Source of the DNA: Bacteroidales bacterium | GTDB lineage: Bacteria > Bacteroidota > Bacteroidia > Bacteroidales > UBA10428 | Reading direction: 5' to 3' | Length of the DNA stretch: 64,000 nt | Assembly: GCA_016930375.1 (NCBI GenBank) | Contig: JAFGGU010000052.1 | Location: 1 to 64,000, forward strand | Shown: positions 1-9,012 of the stretch, in pieces | Numbering within the stretch: position 1 is the stretch's first letter | How the letters are laid out: each line of letters opens with the position of its first letter | Notes under the pieces: model-generated | The model's database searches: none | What the model was told of the DNA's origin: nothing | What the model saw: only the letters and a program-made list of their open reading frames with translations | Program-made: the position numbers and the translations under genes

Positions 1-112
1 AATAGTGAATAGTGAATAGTGAATAGTGAATAGTGAATAGTGAATAGTGAATAGTGAATAGTGAATAGTGAATAGTGAATAGTGAATGGTTAATTGTTAA
101 TTGTTGCATTAA
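1..112. repeat. Heptanucleotide tandem array (AATAGTG)x12
   Basis: Twelve uninterrupted copies of AATAGTG fill positions 1-84. A short degenerate stretch of GTTAATT units continues the 7-bp step to about 112, where it meets the 3' end of the first gene. The array runs off the left edge, so its true length is unknown. It is one of six period-7 arrays in the window. Confidence 0.95.
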
Positions 113-1062
113 TTCCTGACCTCGACGACAGCATATTTGGAGATCTTCCAGAATGTCGCCGGATCTTTGATTTCGATATATGCTATTTTGTCCTCATTAT
201 CCTTGATAAGAGCATAGGAGTTAGCAGGATGCTCGGTGACAAGCTTGGCGTCTTTCGAATTTACAGGTATGGTAAGTGTTTCAGTGATGTCAATTTGCGT
301 GAACAAATTGTCATTGTTGAAATTCTCCTGCAAGGATTCCTTTCTTCCAAGACCCAGAACGCCGCCCTCCTTAATCAGTAATCCCTTTTCCTTCAAATCT
401 TTATATGTGCCGGATACCACATAGGCTGTATTCATCTCATCCGTCTGTTGAGTAATCTTTGATTCTTTTTCAGCCACTGCAATTTCCATGGTTCCGACTT
501 TCTCATTGAGTTGTCCGATCTCGAAGTTCCGGTCGATCAGTTCCGTCTTGAGCGCTGCCATGTCTTTGTCGCGCAGGGCAATATGCGCATCAAGCGTATC
601 AACCCTGGCCTGCAGGCTTGCAATTTTTATTCCTGAAGACCGCAGTTGCGAGTTCAAAGAAGTAATTTTCTTTTTATTCTGTTCGATCAGTTCCCGGATG
701 ATCTGAATCTCCTTCATAATCTCGTTTTTCTTGTCCTGTGTAATTTCGGGATCCATCGACTGGATGCTGAGCATATTTTCTCTTTCCGTGATCTTTTTAA
801 TATCACTTTCAATCTCGTTAAATGCAAGCACCCATTCATTGATGATAGAATCACGCTGGTTTAATTGCATGGCCAGTTCGGTTTTTTGGTTTTCAAAGAT
901 GCTGGCTTCCTGCAGTCTTTTTTTATTGTTCTGTACCAAAAAGATCGCAGCTGTAAGCACCACAAGCGCCAGGGCAACTGTTAAACCTGCTACAAGGCCT
1001 TTTCTTCCTTGGTTTTCGGTTTTGTAAACACTTTTATTTTGATCTGTTATTTGATTGTTCAT
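109..1062 (-). CDS. Membrane-anchored coiled-coil protein, unknown function
   Basis: A 317-residue protein with a short polar N-terminus, one strongly hydrophobic segment at about residues 22-43, then a long charged heptad-rich region (about 50-220) that should form a coiled coil, and a C-terminal part of about 100 residues that looks globular. The topology suggests a cytoplasmic N-terminus and a periplasmic coil. An in-frame ATG lies five codons upstream (1077), but a clear GGAGGAAA Shine-Dalgarno sits inside those codons and directly precedes the ATG at 1062, so I use 1062. It lies downstream of the two-component pair in the same direction and has a possible sigma54-type promoter of its own. 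I do not recognise the family. Confidence 0.75.
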   Translation of the reverse strand: MNNQITDQNKSVYKTENQGRKGLVAGLTVALALVVLTAAIFLVQNNKKRLQEASIFENQKTELAMQLNQRDSIINEWVLAFNEIESDIKKITERENMLSIQSMDPEITQDKKNEIMKEIQIIRELIEQNKKKITSLNSQLRSSGIKIASLQARVDTLDAHIALRDKDMAALKTELIDRNFEIGQLNEKVGTMEIAVAEKESKITQQTDEMNTAYVVSGTYKDLKEKGLLIKEGGVLGLGRKESLQENFNNDNLFTQIDITETLTIPVNSKDAKLVTEHPANSYALIKDNEDKIAYIEIKDPATFWKISKYAVVEVRN

Positions 1063-1115
1063 GGTAATTTCCTCCATTTACTGAATTTAAACATTATGAA
1101 TTGTCCAACCGCATG

Positions 1116-1132
1116 ATCAAGGATTGTTCCAA
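1116..1132 (-). promoter_or_regulatory. Possible sigma54 (-24/-12) promoter
   Basis: On the minus strand TTGGAACAATCCTTGAT matches the sigma54 pattern TTGGCACG-N4-TTGC at the -24 GG and most flanking bases, with correct spacing to TTG, but it has GA instead of GC at -12. It lies about 54 bases before the start at 1062, next to an NtrC-type activator gene. The imperfect -12 element keeps this tentative. Confidence 0.3.
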
Positions 1133-1238
1133 GACAGGCTGGAATTCATAATAAGAAGAAAATCAACATAATAGGAAAATAGCACGGAATTTTAATTCTC
1201 ATTTAGAGAACAATGGTTTCATTTTGGGAAGATTGCCT

Positions 1239-2588
1239 TTACTGGAGGTCTTTCATCAACCTGTAAATGGTGGAAACGCCGATATCGAGTTTGCTGGCTA
1301 CCAATTTGATATCATGGTTGTAGGTTTCCAGGAAGGATTTGATAATTTTCAGTTCATACTCCCGCAGGGTAAGTTCTTTACCCGGTAAATCGCTGCTTTT
1401 CATATGGGTGTCGAAAATGAGATCTTCCGGCCCGATCTCCTCATGATCCGACAGGGTAATTGCCAGTTCAATAACTGATTTAAGCTCCCTGATATTCCCG
1501 GGATAGGTATGCGTCAGCAATTTTGCCTGTGCGCCTGCAGAAAGCTTACTAGCCGGAAGGTTGTTTTCTTTGCTGAAGACATCCATAAAGTGCTTTGCCA
1601 GGATCAGGATGTCATTCCCCCGCTCACGAAGCGGCGGCAGTTCAATGGGCAGTCCAAGCAACCTGTAATACAAATCTTCCCGGAAATTTCCCCGGGTAAC
1701 TTCCTCTTTCAGATTCTTATTGGTGGCAACGATGATACGGCAATCGGTTTTCACGATCTGGTTGCTTCCAACCCGCACAATCTCTTTTTCCTGCAATGCT
1801 CTCAGCAGTTTCACCTGGAATCCGGCATCCATCTCAGCAATTTCATCCAGGAAAAGAGTGCCTCCGTCGGCTTCCTCAAACTTGCCTATTCTTCTGTAGG
1901 TTGCGCCGGTAAAAGCGCCTTTTTCGTGTCCGAATAATTCACTCTCAATCAGTTCAGAAGGCACTGCAGCCACATTAAATGCAACAAATGACTTTTCTTT
2001 TCTTTTGGAGTTATAGTGAATGGCTTTGGCAACAAGTTCCTTACCCGTTCCCGTTTCGCCGGAAATGGATACCGTGATGTTTGTGTTGCGCGCCTTTTCT
2101 ATCATTTCATAAACATTGTTCATAGCGGGACTTTCCCCAAGGATACTTTTACGGAAGTCATATTTTTTCTGAACCTCCTTGCGAAGCTTCGTGATCTCCC
2201 TGATGAGACCCATCTCATTACGAATATTCTGAACCGTGTTCAGCAAGCGATCACGGATATCATTGGATTTAATGATGTAATCCTTGGCGCCAAGTTTTAA
2301 TAATTCCACAACGGTATTGATATCTTCCTGCTCGGATATAAGAATGACCTGTATTTCGGGATGTTCCTGCCTGATTTGTTTCAGCAGCTCTGATCCGCTG
2401 ATATCAGGTAATCTGTAATCGAGCGTCACAATTCCGGGAGATTCATGTAAACTGTTCAGGAAATCCCTGCCGTTGACAAATCCCTTAACCTCATAATCGG
2501 GATTTAAGGATAATGTATGCACCAACAACCGGTTATACCAGTCATTGTCCTCAACAACAAAAATCTTAACCGTAGTATCCGCCATCAT
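1239..2588 (-). CDS. NtrC-family sigma54-dependent response regulator
   Basis: A 449-residue transcriptional activator. The receiver domain (about 5-120) carries the phosphoacceptor Asp57 in the context TLDYRLPD. The sigma54-interaction AAA+ domain (about 148-375) has Walker A GETGTGKE at 177-184, the sigma54-contacting loop GAFTGA at 224-229, Walker B ending LFLDE near 246-249 and the arginine-finger region FREDLYYRL. The C-terminus (about 428-446) is a Fis-type helix-turn-helix. The start overlaps the stop of the upstream hybrid kinase gene by ATGA, so the two are translationally coupled and almost certainly partners. Phosphorylation would switch on ATP-driven opening of sigma54 promoters; the nearest candidate target is the next gene downstream. 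Confidence 0.95.
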   Translation of the reverse strand: MMADTTVKIFVVEDNDWYNRLLVHTLSLNPDYEVKGFVNGRDFLNSLHESPGIVTLDYRLPDISGSELLKQIRQEHPEIQVILISEQEDINTVVELLKLGAKDYIIKSNDIRDRLLNTVQNIRNEMGLIREITKLRKEVQKKYDFRKSILGESPAMNNVYEMIEKARNTNITVSISGETGTGKELVAKAIHYNSKRKEKSFVAFNVAAVPSELIESELFGHEKGAFTGATYRRIGKFEEADGGTLFLDEIAEMDAGFQVKLLRALQEKEIVRVGSNQIVKTDCRIIVATNKNLKEEVTRGNFREDLYYRLLGLPIELPPLRERGNDILILAKHFMDVFSKENNLPASKLSAGAQAKLLTHTYPGNIRELKSVIELAITLSDHEEIGPEDLIFDTHMKSSDLPGKELTLREYELKIIKSFLETYNHDIKLVASKLDIGVSTIYRLMKDLQ

Positions 2589-4981
2589 TTACCGATTTTC
2601 AAAACATGATCCTGCAGCACCTTTTCAATGTCTGAAAATTCTTTCAGGGAGTTCCCGGACAATTGTGCCAAGATAACCATATTTTTATGATTTCCTGCTT
2701 CCTCTTCCAGGGCTTTCAGGCTTGAGTACAATCCATTTGCCCCCAAATGCTTGCAGGGAGATGCTATTTTATGCGCGGTTTCCAGGACTTCATCAGCATT
2801 TCCCGCTTCAACGGCCTGTTGAATTATCTCCAATCCCTCGCGTGTGCTAATCATAAACTGGTCCAGCATCTGTTTCACAAATGCAGTATCCTGGTCCGCC
2901 AGGTGATAAAGATTACGCAGATCAACTTTTGGTGTGCCATTTTGATCAGCGGCAGAGACTGTAATCTCTGTCGCAGACAATTTACCTGCAAAGGAATCTG
3001 AAACCGAAAGGATGACATCCAGCAGCATTTTTTCCGTAAAAGGTTTGGGTAGGAACGTGTTCATGCCGCATTGCTTGAATTTTTGCAGGTCATCGGCTGA
3101 ATGCGTTGCGGAGATACCAATTACTGGGAGGTCCGAAGAATTTATACCCAGTTCATTGCGTATGCTTGCGGTGGTTTTCAGACCATTGGGACCCGGCATC
3201 CTTACATCCATAAACACAAGGTTATATTTCGATGATCGCAACTTTTCCAGCGCTTTCATCCCATCCGGGGCTTCATCGTATTGAACATTCCACCGGTTGA
3301 GAATGGTCCGGAAAAGCATCCGGTTGTATTCCTCGTCGTCCACAACAAGCAGTTTCAGGCTCTTTACCGTTTCCGGTATAAACAACTTCTGCGTTATTAC
3401 CGGAAGTTGGTCCCATTTACCAACGATGTAGGGCAATACGCAGGTAATTGTTGTGCCTTTTTGCGGCTGGCTTTTAAGGGTAATGCTGCCCTGATGCAGT
3501 TCGACCAGCTTTTTCACAATGGACAGGCCAAGTCCGGTACCCCCGTATTTTCTTGTGGTGTCAGTTTCCGCCTGTGTGAAATCGTCGAAGACTCTTTCCT
3601 GCATATCATCACTGATGCCAATGCCGGTATCAGCAACCTTCAGAATGAGGTCGAGGTTGTCAGCGGATCTCATGACGCAGTCCACTGAAAAGTGAATTTC
3701 ACCGTCGGCTGTAAATTTCACGGCATTGCCGACCAGGTTGATTAGAATTTGTTTAAGCCGGTAGGAATCTCCCAGGAGAACAAGGGGAGTGGATTTGCCA
3801 ATGGAGTAAGCCAAGTGTGTATGGGATTCCATGGCTCTTTTTTCGAAAAGCAATTGTATTTCTTCACAAACCTTCTTGATCTGAAAATGAGATTTTTCCA
3901 GTTCAATGGAAGCATTCTGCAATTTCGAAAAATCAAGGATATTATTTACCAGCTTCACCAGGTGATCCGACGAGGACTTGATGATGTCGAGAAGCTCCCT
4001 GCTTTTATCATCAAAGGATCGGTAAAGCAACTGTTCCGTAAATCCGTAAATGGCGTTCACCGGGGTCCGGATCTCATGACTCATGTTGGCCATAAACAAT
4101 TCCTTGGTGCGCGCCAGTTCTTCCGTTTCTTCCTTGGATCGGATCAGGGCCAACTGGTAGTCGCGGGTTTTTCTGGAATATTTCACTACAACAATCAGCA
4201 CCAGAATGACCAGCAAAGTGCCCAGCAGGGTAAACATGGCCAGCCAGCGGTAGGTATTCATGGCCAGCTTGTCAGCTGCCACTGCTTTTCTGCTGATGGA
4301 CCTGATTACCTCGCCTTCCATCCGGGAGATCATGAAATTGAATCGTTCCCTGATCTCACTGCCTGTCTGTGCCAGCATCGATTCTGTTGCCTGCAATTGC
4401 AGGTTCTGAATGCTATCCTGTTTTTCAATCTTATCCAGGTCCCTGATGATCTCCTCCTGGGCCAGTTTGGCATCAGGTCTTTTTCCAAATATTCGTCTCA
4501 GGATACTTCGCTCATTGTTTTTGTCGCTTAACATACCGACTGCCACTTTAGCCGAAAGCTTGCGGATGAAGCGATCCAGTGAATCAGTGTGATGAAGCGC
4601 CAGCATCCTGTTCCAGATCAGGATATTCTCTTCGATCAAACTGCTGATGGTATCAATCTGGGTCAGCAGCATGGTATCGCCAATGCTGGCATCCCGGATC
4701 CTGTTGATTTCATCGTCAAACCCCGCAATGGTGGCGTAATAGGGCTCAATATCCTGTCGTTTTCGGGTGTGGGTATACAATCTGACACTGTTTTCGGCCT
4801 TGTCGATGTCATTGGATATTTCCCGGATTGCCAGAATCCGTAAATCAGGAGCGGATTTTACCTGTATGGAAGCTACAATGGAAGAAAGGCTCCGATAGGA
4901 AAGGTATCCTGTGGCCGAAATCAGCAAAATGGCCAGCGTCATCAGTGTGCCGATTTTTACAGGCAGTGAGATCTTTTTCAT
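2585..4981 (-). CDS. Hybrid sensor histidine kinase (HK-REC-HPt)
   Basis: A 798-residue membrane kinase. Transmembrane segments at about 10-28 and 246-267 enclose a helical periplasmic sensor of about 215 residues. Next come the dimerisation domain with His302 in SHEIRTP, an ATPase domain with the N box near 416, DTGIG at 451-455 and GGTGLGL at 480-486, a receiver domain with acidic pair Asp548/549 and phosphoacceptor Asp592, and a C-terminal HPt domain with His737. This is a complete internal phosphorelay (His302, Asp592, His737) that would pass phosphate to Asp57 of the NtrC-type regulator encoded 4 bases into its 3' end. The helical sensor resembles chemoreceptor-like four-helix ligand domains; the signal is unknown. 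Confidence 0.95.
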   Translation of the reverse strand: MKKISLPVKIGTLMTLAILLISATGYLSYRSLSSIVASIQVKSAPDLRILAIREISNDIDKAENSVRLYTHTRKRQDIEPYYATIAGFDDEINRIRDASIGDTMLLTQIDTISSLIEENILIWNRMLALHHTDSLDRFIRKLSAKVAVGMLSDKNNERSILRRIFGKRPDAKLAQEEIIRDLDKIEKQDSIQNLQLQATESMLAQTGSEIRERFNFMISRMEGEVIRSISRKAVAADKLAMNTYRWLAMFTLLGTLLVILVLIVVVKYSRKTRDYQLALIRSKEETEELARTKELFMANMSHEIRTPVNAIYGFTEQLLYRSFDDKSRELLDIIKSSSDHLVKLVNNILDFSKLQNASIELEKSHFQIKKVCEEIQLLFEKRAMESHTHLAYSIGKSTPLVLLGDSYRLKQILINLVGNAVKFTADGEIHFSVDCVMRSADNLDLILKVADTGIGISDDMQERVFDDFTQAETDTTRKYGGTGLGLSIVKKLVELHQGSITLKSQPQKGTTITCVLPYIVGKWDQLPVITQKLFIPETVKSLKLLVVDDEEYNRMLFRTILNRWNVQYDEAPDGMKALEKLRSSKYNLVFMDVRMPGPNGLKTTASIRNELGINSSDLPVIGISATHSADDLQKFKQCGMNTFLPKPFTEKMLLDVILSVSDSFAGKLSATEITVSAADQNGTPKVDLRNLYHLADQDTAFVKQMLDQFMISTREGLEIIQQAVEAGNADEVLETAHKIASPCKHLGANGLYSSLKALEEEAGNHKNMVILAQLSGNSLKEFSDIEKVLQDHVLKIGK

Positions 4982-5003
4982 AGATCAGTAGGCAATCGTG
5001 TAT

Positions 5004-5011
5004 CAAAACTA
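5004..5011 (-). promoter_or_regulatory. Promoter -7 box for the kinase-regulator operon
   Basis: TAGTTTTG on the minus strand fits the Bacteroidota -7 consensus TAnnTTTG and lies 23 bases before the kinase start. No clear -33 TTTG is seen. It faces the uppP promoter. Confidence 0.45.
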
Positions 5012-5061
5012 CATTAATTACGTATTAATTTCAGGTTTATTTTAAGTAAGACGACAATGTG

Positions 5062-5069
5062 TATATTTG
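5062..5069 (+). promoter_or_regulatory. Promoter -7 box for uppP
   Basis: TATATTTG fits the Bacteroidota -7 consensus TAnnTTTG, 37 bases before the uppP start. The -33 region is only weakly TTT-like. Confidence 0.5.
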
Positions 5070-5106
5070 TTTTTTTATGTAAACTGCGTTAGATTAATAT
5101 TTTTTC

Positions 5107-5940
5107 ATGACCACCACGCAAAGTATCATTATCGCTATCGTTGAAGGAATAACTGAATTTCTTCCCATCTCCAGCACAGGCCACATGATCATTACCCAGA
5201 AGTTGCTGGGGATAGAAAGCAGTGAATTTGTCAATTTATTTACGGTTAATATCCAGTTCGGGGCCATCTTATCGGTGGTTGTTCTTTACTGGAAAAGGTT
5301 TGCAGAACCCCTTAAAACGGAGAAAATCTCAGGAAGTTTCGGGAAAAGGTTCACTCACCGATTGGATTTTTACCTGAAACTATTGATCGCTGTTTTGCCA
5401 TCGGCAATTTGCGGGCTGCTTTTCATTGGTCTCATTTATAAAATGCTCGGAAGTGTTGTGGTGGTAGCTATTTCATTGATTCTTGGAGGAATTGTCCTGC
5501 TTTTTGTGGACAACTGGTTTAAGAATCCTGCCCAGGACCAGAGTATGTCTTATTCCAGGGCGCTAAAAATTGGTTTATTCCAGGTAATTTCCATGATACC
5601 TGGTGTATCCAGGGCTGCTGCCACCATCATTGGCGGGCTTACCCAAAAACTGAACCGCAGGAATGCAGCTGAATTTTCATTCTTCCTGGCAGTACCAACC
5701 ATGCTGGGCGCTTCAATGCTTGAATTGTTCAAAACATACCAGTCCCTAACGCCTGAACAGATTAAAATCCTGTTATTGGGCAATGTTGTTGCATTTATTG
5801 TAGCCCTGCTGGCGATCAAAGGATTTATATCCTTCCTGACAAAACACGGTTTCAGGGTATTTGGGTATTACCGGATAATTGTAGGGATGGTGATATTGAT
5901 CCTGATGATTTTGGGGATCGATCTGAACATGGTGGGATAA
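5107..5940 (+). CDS. uppP: Undecaprenyl-diphosphatase (BacA/UppP)
   Basis: A 277-residue polytopic inner-membrane enzyme that dephosphorylates undecaprenyl pyrophosphate so the lipid carrier can be reused for peptidoglycan and polysaccharide export. The N-terminal signature [14 protein letters not shown] (about residues 13-26) and the second motif [12 protein letters not shown] (about 164-175) contain the catalytic glutamates, serines and arginine of the BacA family. Length is normal for the family. It has its own promoter and is divergent from the two-component operon; the xth gene follows after 44 bases in the same direction. Confidence 0.97.
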   Translation: MTTTQSIIIAIVEGITEFLPISSTGHMIITQKLLGIESSEFVNLFTVNIQFGAILSVVVLYWKRFAEPLKTEKISGSFGKRFTHRLDFYLKLLIAVLPSAICGLLFIGLIYKMLGSVVVVAISLILGGIVLLFVDNWFKNPAQDQSMSYSRALKIGLFQVISMIPGVSRAAATIIGGLTQKLNRRNAAEFSFFLAVPTMLGASMLELFKTYQSLTPEQIKILLLGNVVAFIVALLAIKGFISFLTKHGFRVFGYYRIIVGMVILILMILGIDLNMVG

Positions 5941-5984
5941 TTTGTGTTATTGTTGTTAAATTAGCTGACAACATTATACATCCT

Positions 5985-6761
5985 ATGGGCAATACAATAA
6001 AAATTCTATCGTGGAATGTTAACGGCATCCGAGCACAAATTGGAAAGGACTTTTTCGGGACCTTCAAACAACTGAATCCGGACATTTTGTGCATTCAGGA
6101 AACCAAGGCACAATCAGATACCATGCCCAACCTGGGTAAAGAACTGATCGAATATGAAATATTTTTCAATTATGCTGTACAGAAAGGTTATTCCGGAACC
6201 TCTGTCCTGTCAAGGCTTAAACCTGTTCATCACTCGAATAATATCGGCCGGGAAGAGCATGATCAGGAGGGCAGGGTCATAACCCTTGAGTACGAAACGT
6301 TTTACCTGGTGAACGTATATGTCCCGAATTCGGGACAGGAACTGAAAAGACTCGATTACAGGAAAGCATGGGACCAGGAGTTGCTGGCCTATCTCAGGAC
6401 CCTGGATGCCAGAAAACCGTTGATTTTCACAGGTGATCTGAATGTGGCCCATGAGCCCATTGATCTAGCCAGACCTGAGGAAAATTACAACAAGACCGCC
6501 GGCTATACCCAGGTGGAAATCGATGGATTTAAGAATTTTTTAAACCTGGGACTGGTTGATACGTACAGGGCGATACACCAAGACCGTGTGCAATATTCTT
6601 ACTGGAGTATGCGGTTCAGGGCACGTGAGAAAAATCTGGGCTGGCGGATTGATTATTTTCTGGTGAGTGAAAGGCTGATGCCCAAAATCAAGGATGCGTT
6701 CATACTCGATCAGGTCATGGGCTCCGATCATTGCCCGGTAGGTATTGAATTAGAGTTATAA
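5985..6761 (+). CDS. xth: Exodeoxyribonuclease III
   Basis: A 258-residue AP endonuclease/3'-5' exonuclease of the exonuclease-endonuclease-phosphatase fold, used in base excision repair. Visible motifs are SWNVNGIRA at the N-terminus, CIQETKA with the metal-binding Glu, TGDLNVAH in the middle, and the C-terminal GSDHCPV with the catalytic Asp-His pair. Length matches the family (about 255-270). It follows uppP and ends just before a strong hairpin terminator, so the two probably form one transcript. Subtype (ExoA/Xth) is not resolved by eye. Confidence 0.96.
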   Translation: MGNTIKILSWNVNGIRAQIGKDFFGTFKQLNPDILCIQETKAQSDTMPNLGKELIEYEIFFNYAVQKGYSGTSVLSRLKPVHHSNNIGREEHDQEGRVITLEYETFYLVNVYVPNSGQELKRLDYRKAWDQELLAYLRTLDARKPLIFTGDLNVAHEPIDLARPEENYNKTAGYTQVEIDGFKNFLNLGLVDTYRAIHQDRVQYSYWSMRFRAREKNLGWRIDYFLVSERLMPKIKDAFILDQVMGSDHCPVGIELEL

Positions 6762-6775
6762 AATGCTGCACAAAA

Positions 6776-6805
6776 AAACCGCCGGGAACACCGGCGGTTT
6801 TATAA
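6776..6805. terminator. Bidirectional terminator between xth and the next gene
   Basis: A perfect 10-bp stem (AAACCGCCGG with CCGGCGGTTT, 5-base loop) with A-rich and T-rich flanks lies between two convergent genes, so it can end both transcripts. Confidence 0.9.
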
Positions 6806-6820
6806 TATAAACTATTACAG

Positions 6821-7423
6821 CTATCTTATTTCAAACGAGTGGGAGTAGTATTTGCTGCCGGCTGTTACTTCAACGGAATATACCCCCGGATCCAGGTTCT
6901 TCAGATTATATTTTCTTTCAAAAGTCCCCTTCACTTTTGGATTGTCTGAGAAAAAACTTTCAGAGTCTCTCCAGAATGAAATGTTAATATCTTCATTTCT
7001 GGGATTAAAGATAGTAACCTTCAGATTGCGGTCATTGTGATAAAATGCTGGTACAGCATATTGCGTTTGAGCAAGGAGTAGCGTTCTGGATTCCAGCAGC
7101 GAGATTTGCTTTTCGTATACCATGTTACCTACCGATATGTTAATTGTATATAATCCTTCAGGAAGGTTCGAAAGGTCAAAGAACTTTTCAAAATGTTCAT
7201 CATTTGATAGTTTACCGTAATAAACCGATTCACTTGTCAAGCTATTGAGGAACTCTATGAACATGGATTTTTTCTGAGGATTCTCTGCTGATACTGCTAC
7301 ACGATTGTTGGGTAATGTCACAAGGATGACATTCTCGGAATTTTCTGCCTTAGCGCCAAAGCCAACTGCCAAAATCACTAGAGCTGCTGACATTAAACTG
7401 ATCAATCTAACTGTTGTCTTCAT
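6821..7423 (-). CDS. Secreted two-repeat protein, unknown function
   Basis: A 200-residue protein with a typical signal peptide (about 1-26, ending GFGAKA). The mature part contains two similar beta-rich units, each ending in a pattern like LPEGLYTINISVG or LDPGVYSVEVTAG, which resembles the small immunoglobulin-like secreted modules common in Bacteroidota (for example DUF3244-type proteins). There is no lipobox, so it is probably periplasmic or exported. It stands alone, convergent with xth and sharing its terminator. The family assignment is tentative and no enzymatic motif is visible. Confidence 0.75.
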   Translation of the reverse strand: MKTTVRLISLMSAALVILAVGFGAKAENSENVILVTLPNNRVAVSAENPQKKSMFIEFLNSLTSESVYYGKLSNDEHFEKFFDLSNLPEGLYTINISVGNMVYEKQISLLESRTLLLAQTQYAVPAFYHNDRNLKVTIFNPRNEDINISFWRDSESFFSDNPKVKGTFERKYNLKNLDPGVYSVEVTAGSKYYSHSFEIR

Positions 7424-7750
7424 TTTTTATGATTTAATTAATACTAAACGACAAGGCAAAAATATTCATTAAAATGAAGCGCGAGTCCTTAATTACGTTA
7501 AGTTTCCGTTAAAACTATATTTAATAGTGGGGGTAGTATAACAAAAAAGTGTATTTAATTGATGATAACTTAACAATATATAGGGTTAATATTAATATAT
7601 ATTATTTTTAACTTCCCCTAATTATAAAGTCCTCTGTTCGGTTGCAATCAAATCAATGATATTTTTCAGCTAAATCAAACATGTTGGGAGAATAAGGCTG
7701 CAACTTTACGTGAGATTAAATCCAGAATTTATTAAAGGGTTAATATGTCA
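7424..7750. other. AT-rich intergenic region, no gene seen
   Basis: No plausible coding frame. A minus-strand TATTTTTG at 7457-7464 fits the Bacteroidota -7 box for the secreted-protein gene (start 7423). The rest is AT-rich, and I find no convincing hairpin terminator for the phosphodiesterase gene that ends at 7751. Confidence 0.5.
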
Positions 7751-8974
7751 TCATCTTAGCATTCCTTTAATAGCATTCAAATCGCCGTCCGTTTGCACGG
7801 GATGTATGCTTAAAATCTTTGCCAGTATTAAATAAAGATGAATGTTACGGAATGCGGGATGCCTGTAGTTTTTCTTAAAATCAGGTCCGCAGGCAAAAAA
7901 GATGGCGTGCATATCGGTATTGGCCGGATCATATCCATGTGCACCGCCATAGATGGCTTGGTTATTCATGGTAATGGACCAGGAGCTGTCAGCGGCGATA
8001 ACCAGGTCATCAATTCTTACATTGGATCCAAAATGAAGCGATTCGGGAGTCTCGTCCTTTTTCCATACCGATAAGTGCCTGATATTTTGCAAAGCATTAA
8101 GGATACTGTCAGTATAACCCTCCCGGGGTGTAATCGTAATAACCGGATTAGATCCGTTGATACGACTCATATATGTTGGAGAAACATAATTTGAAAGCAC
8201 GATTTTCATACTGTCTTGTATGGTTTCCATACCATGATCTGAAGTAACGATAAAGTTAATTTTCCGGAAGTACGGCAGTTTGCTTGCTTTATTCAAAAGT
8301 AATCCCACCATGCTGTCGCAATGCATCACGGCCATCCTGGTTTCGGGTGAAAATGGCCCGAAATGGTGCCCTGAATGATCCGGCTCATCAAAATAAAACA
8401 TAATAAGTTCCGGTCTTTTATCCGGAGTAAGTGACAACCAGTGAATAACTGTATCTACCCGCTGCTCGAAAGGGGTCTTTTCATCATACTTCTTCCAGTA
8501 TGAAGGTCGCATGCCCTGCACATCAGCTTCTGATCCTACCCAAAAATAAACTCCTGTCCGGACTCCCTGTTTTTCAGCTGTATTCCAGATAGGTTCCCCA
8601 CCGTAAAAACTACCGTCTTCCACTGCATTACGATCGGATATCCTATAATCCCGATTTAATTGGGCATCATAAAAACTATTATGCACAATACCGTGATGAT
8701 CCGGGTATAACCCGGTGGCCATGGTATAGTGATTCGGGAATGTAACCGAAGGAAATGAAGGCACCATGGCTGTTGCCTTTACCCCAACCTTTGCCATTTT
8801 ATGAAGGTTTGGTGTAGGAAAGGTATCCGGATAATCCCATCGGAAACCGTCCATAGAAAGCACAACCGTGTAATTCCGTAAACTCTTCCGACTATCAGCG
8901 GTTGAAAGGTAGGATGAACAACCCGATAAAGTAAAAGCCAGTAATAGCAGTTTGAAACAAGCAAACCTCTTCAT
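7751..8974 (-). CDS. Lipoprotein ectonucleotide pyrophosphatase/phosphodiesterase (NPP-like)
   Basis: A 407-residue alkaline-phosphatase-superfamily hydrolase that would cleave nucleotide or other phosphodiesters outside the inner membrane. The reading frame can start at 9052, inside the upstream gene, but the ATG at 8974 (or 8980) gives a normal lipoprotein signal with lipobox LSGC at residue 19. NPP features are VVLSMDGFRWD with the first metal-binding Asp, PSVTFPNHYT with the nucleophilic Thr, FDEPDHSGHH with the second metal site, TSDHGM, and GAHGYDP near the end. It begins 38 bases after the TonB receptor gene in the same direction, so the two are probably co-transcribed and may handle one substrate. 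Confidence 0.92.
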   Translation of the reverse strand: MKRFACFKLLLLAFTLSGCSSYLSTADSRKSLRNYTVVLSMDGFRWDYPDTFPTPNLHKMAKVGVKATAMVPSFPSVTFPNHYTMATGLYPDHHGIVHNSFYDAQLNRDYRISDRNAVEDGSFYGGEPIWNTAEKQGVRTGVYFWVGSEADVQGMRPSYWKKYDEKTPFEQRVDTVIHWLSLTPDKRPELIMFYFDEPDHSGHHFGPFSPETRMAVMHCDSMVGLLLNKASKLPYFRKINFIVTSDHGMETIQDSMKIVLSNYVSPTYMSRINGSNPVITITPREGYTDSILNALQNIRHLSVWKKDETPESLHFGSNVRIDDLVIAADSSWSITMNNQAIYGGAHGYDPANTDMHAIFFACGPDFKKNYRHPAFRNIHLYLILAKILSIHPVQTDGDLNAIKGMLR

Positions 8975-9012
8975 AACCATTTTGCTATTAGTGGCAGTTA
9001 CTTTTACCTCAA

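Noticed and set aside
1-84. Tandem repeat as a possible CRISPR array
   Set aside because: The 7-bp units are directly adjacent with no spacers and no cas genes are nearby.
3749-4531. Long open frame on the plus strand within the hybrid kinase gene
   Set aside because: It is antisense to a clear, full-length kinase and has no family-like sequence.
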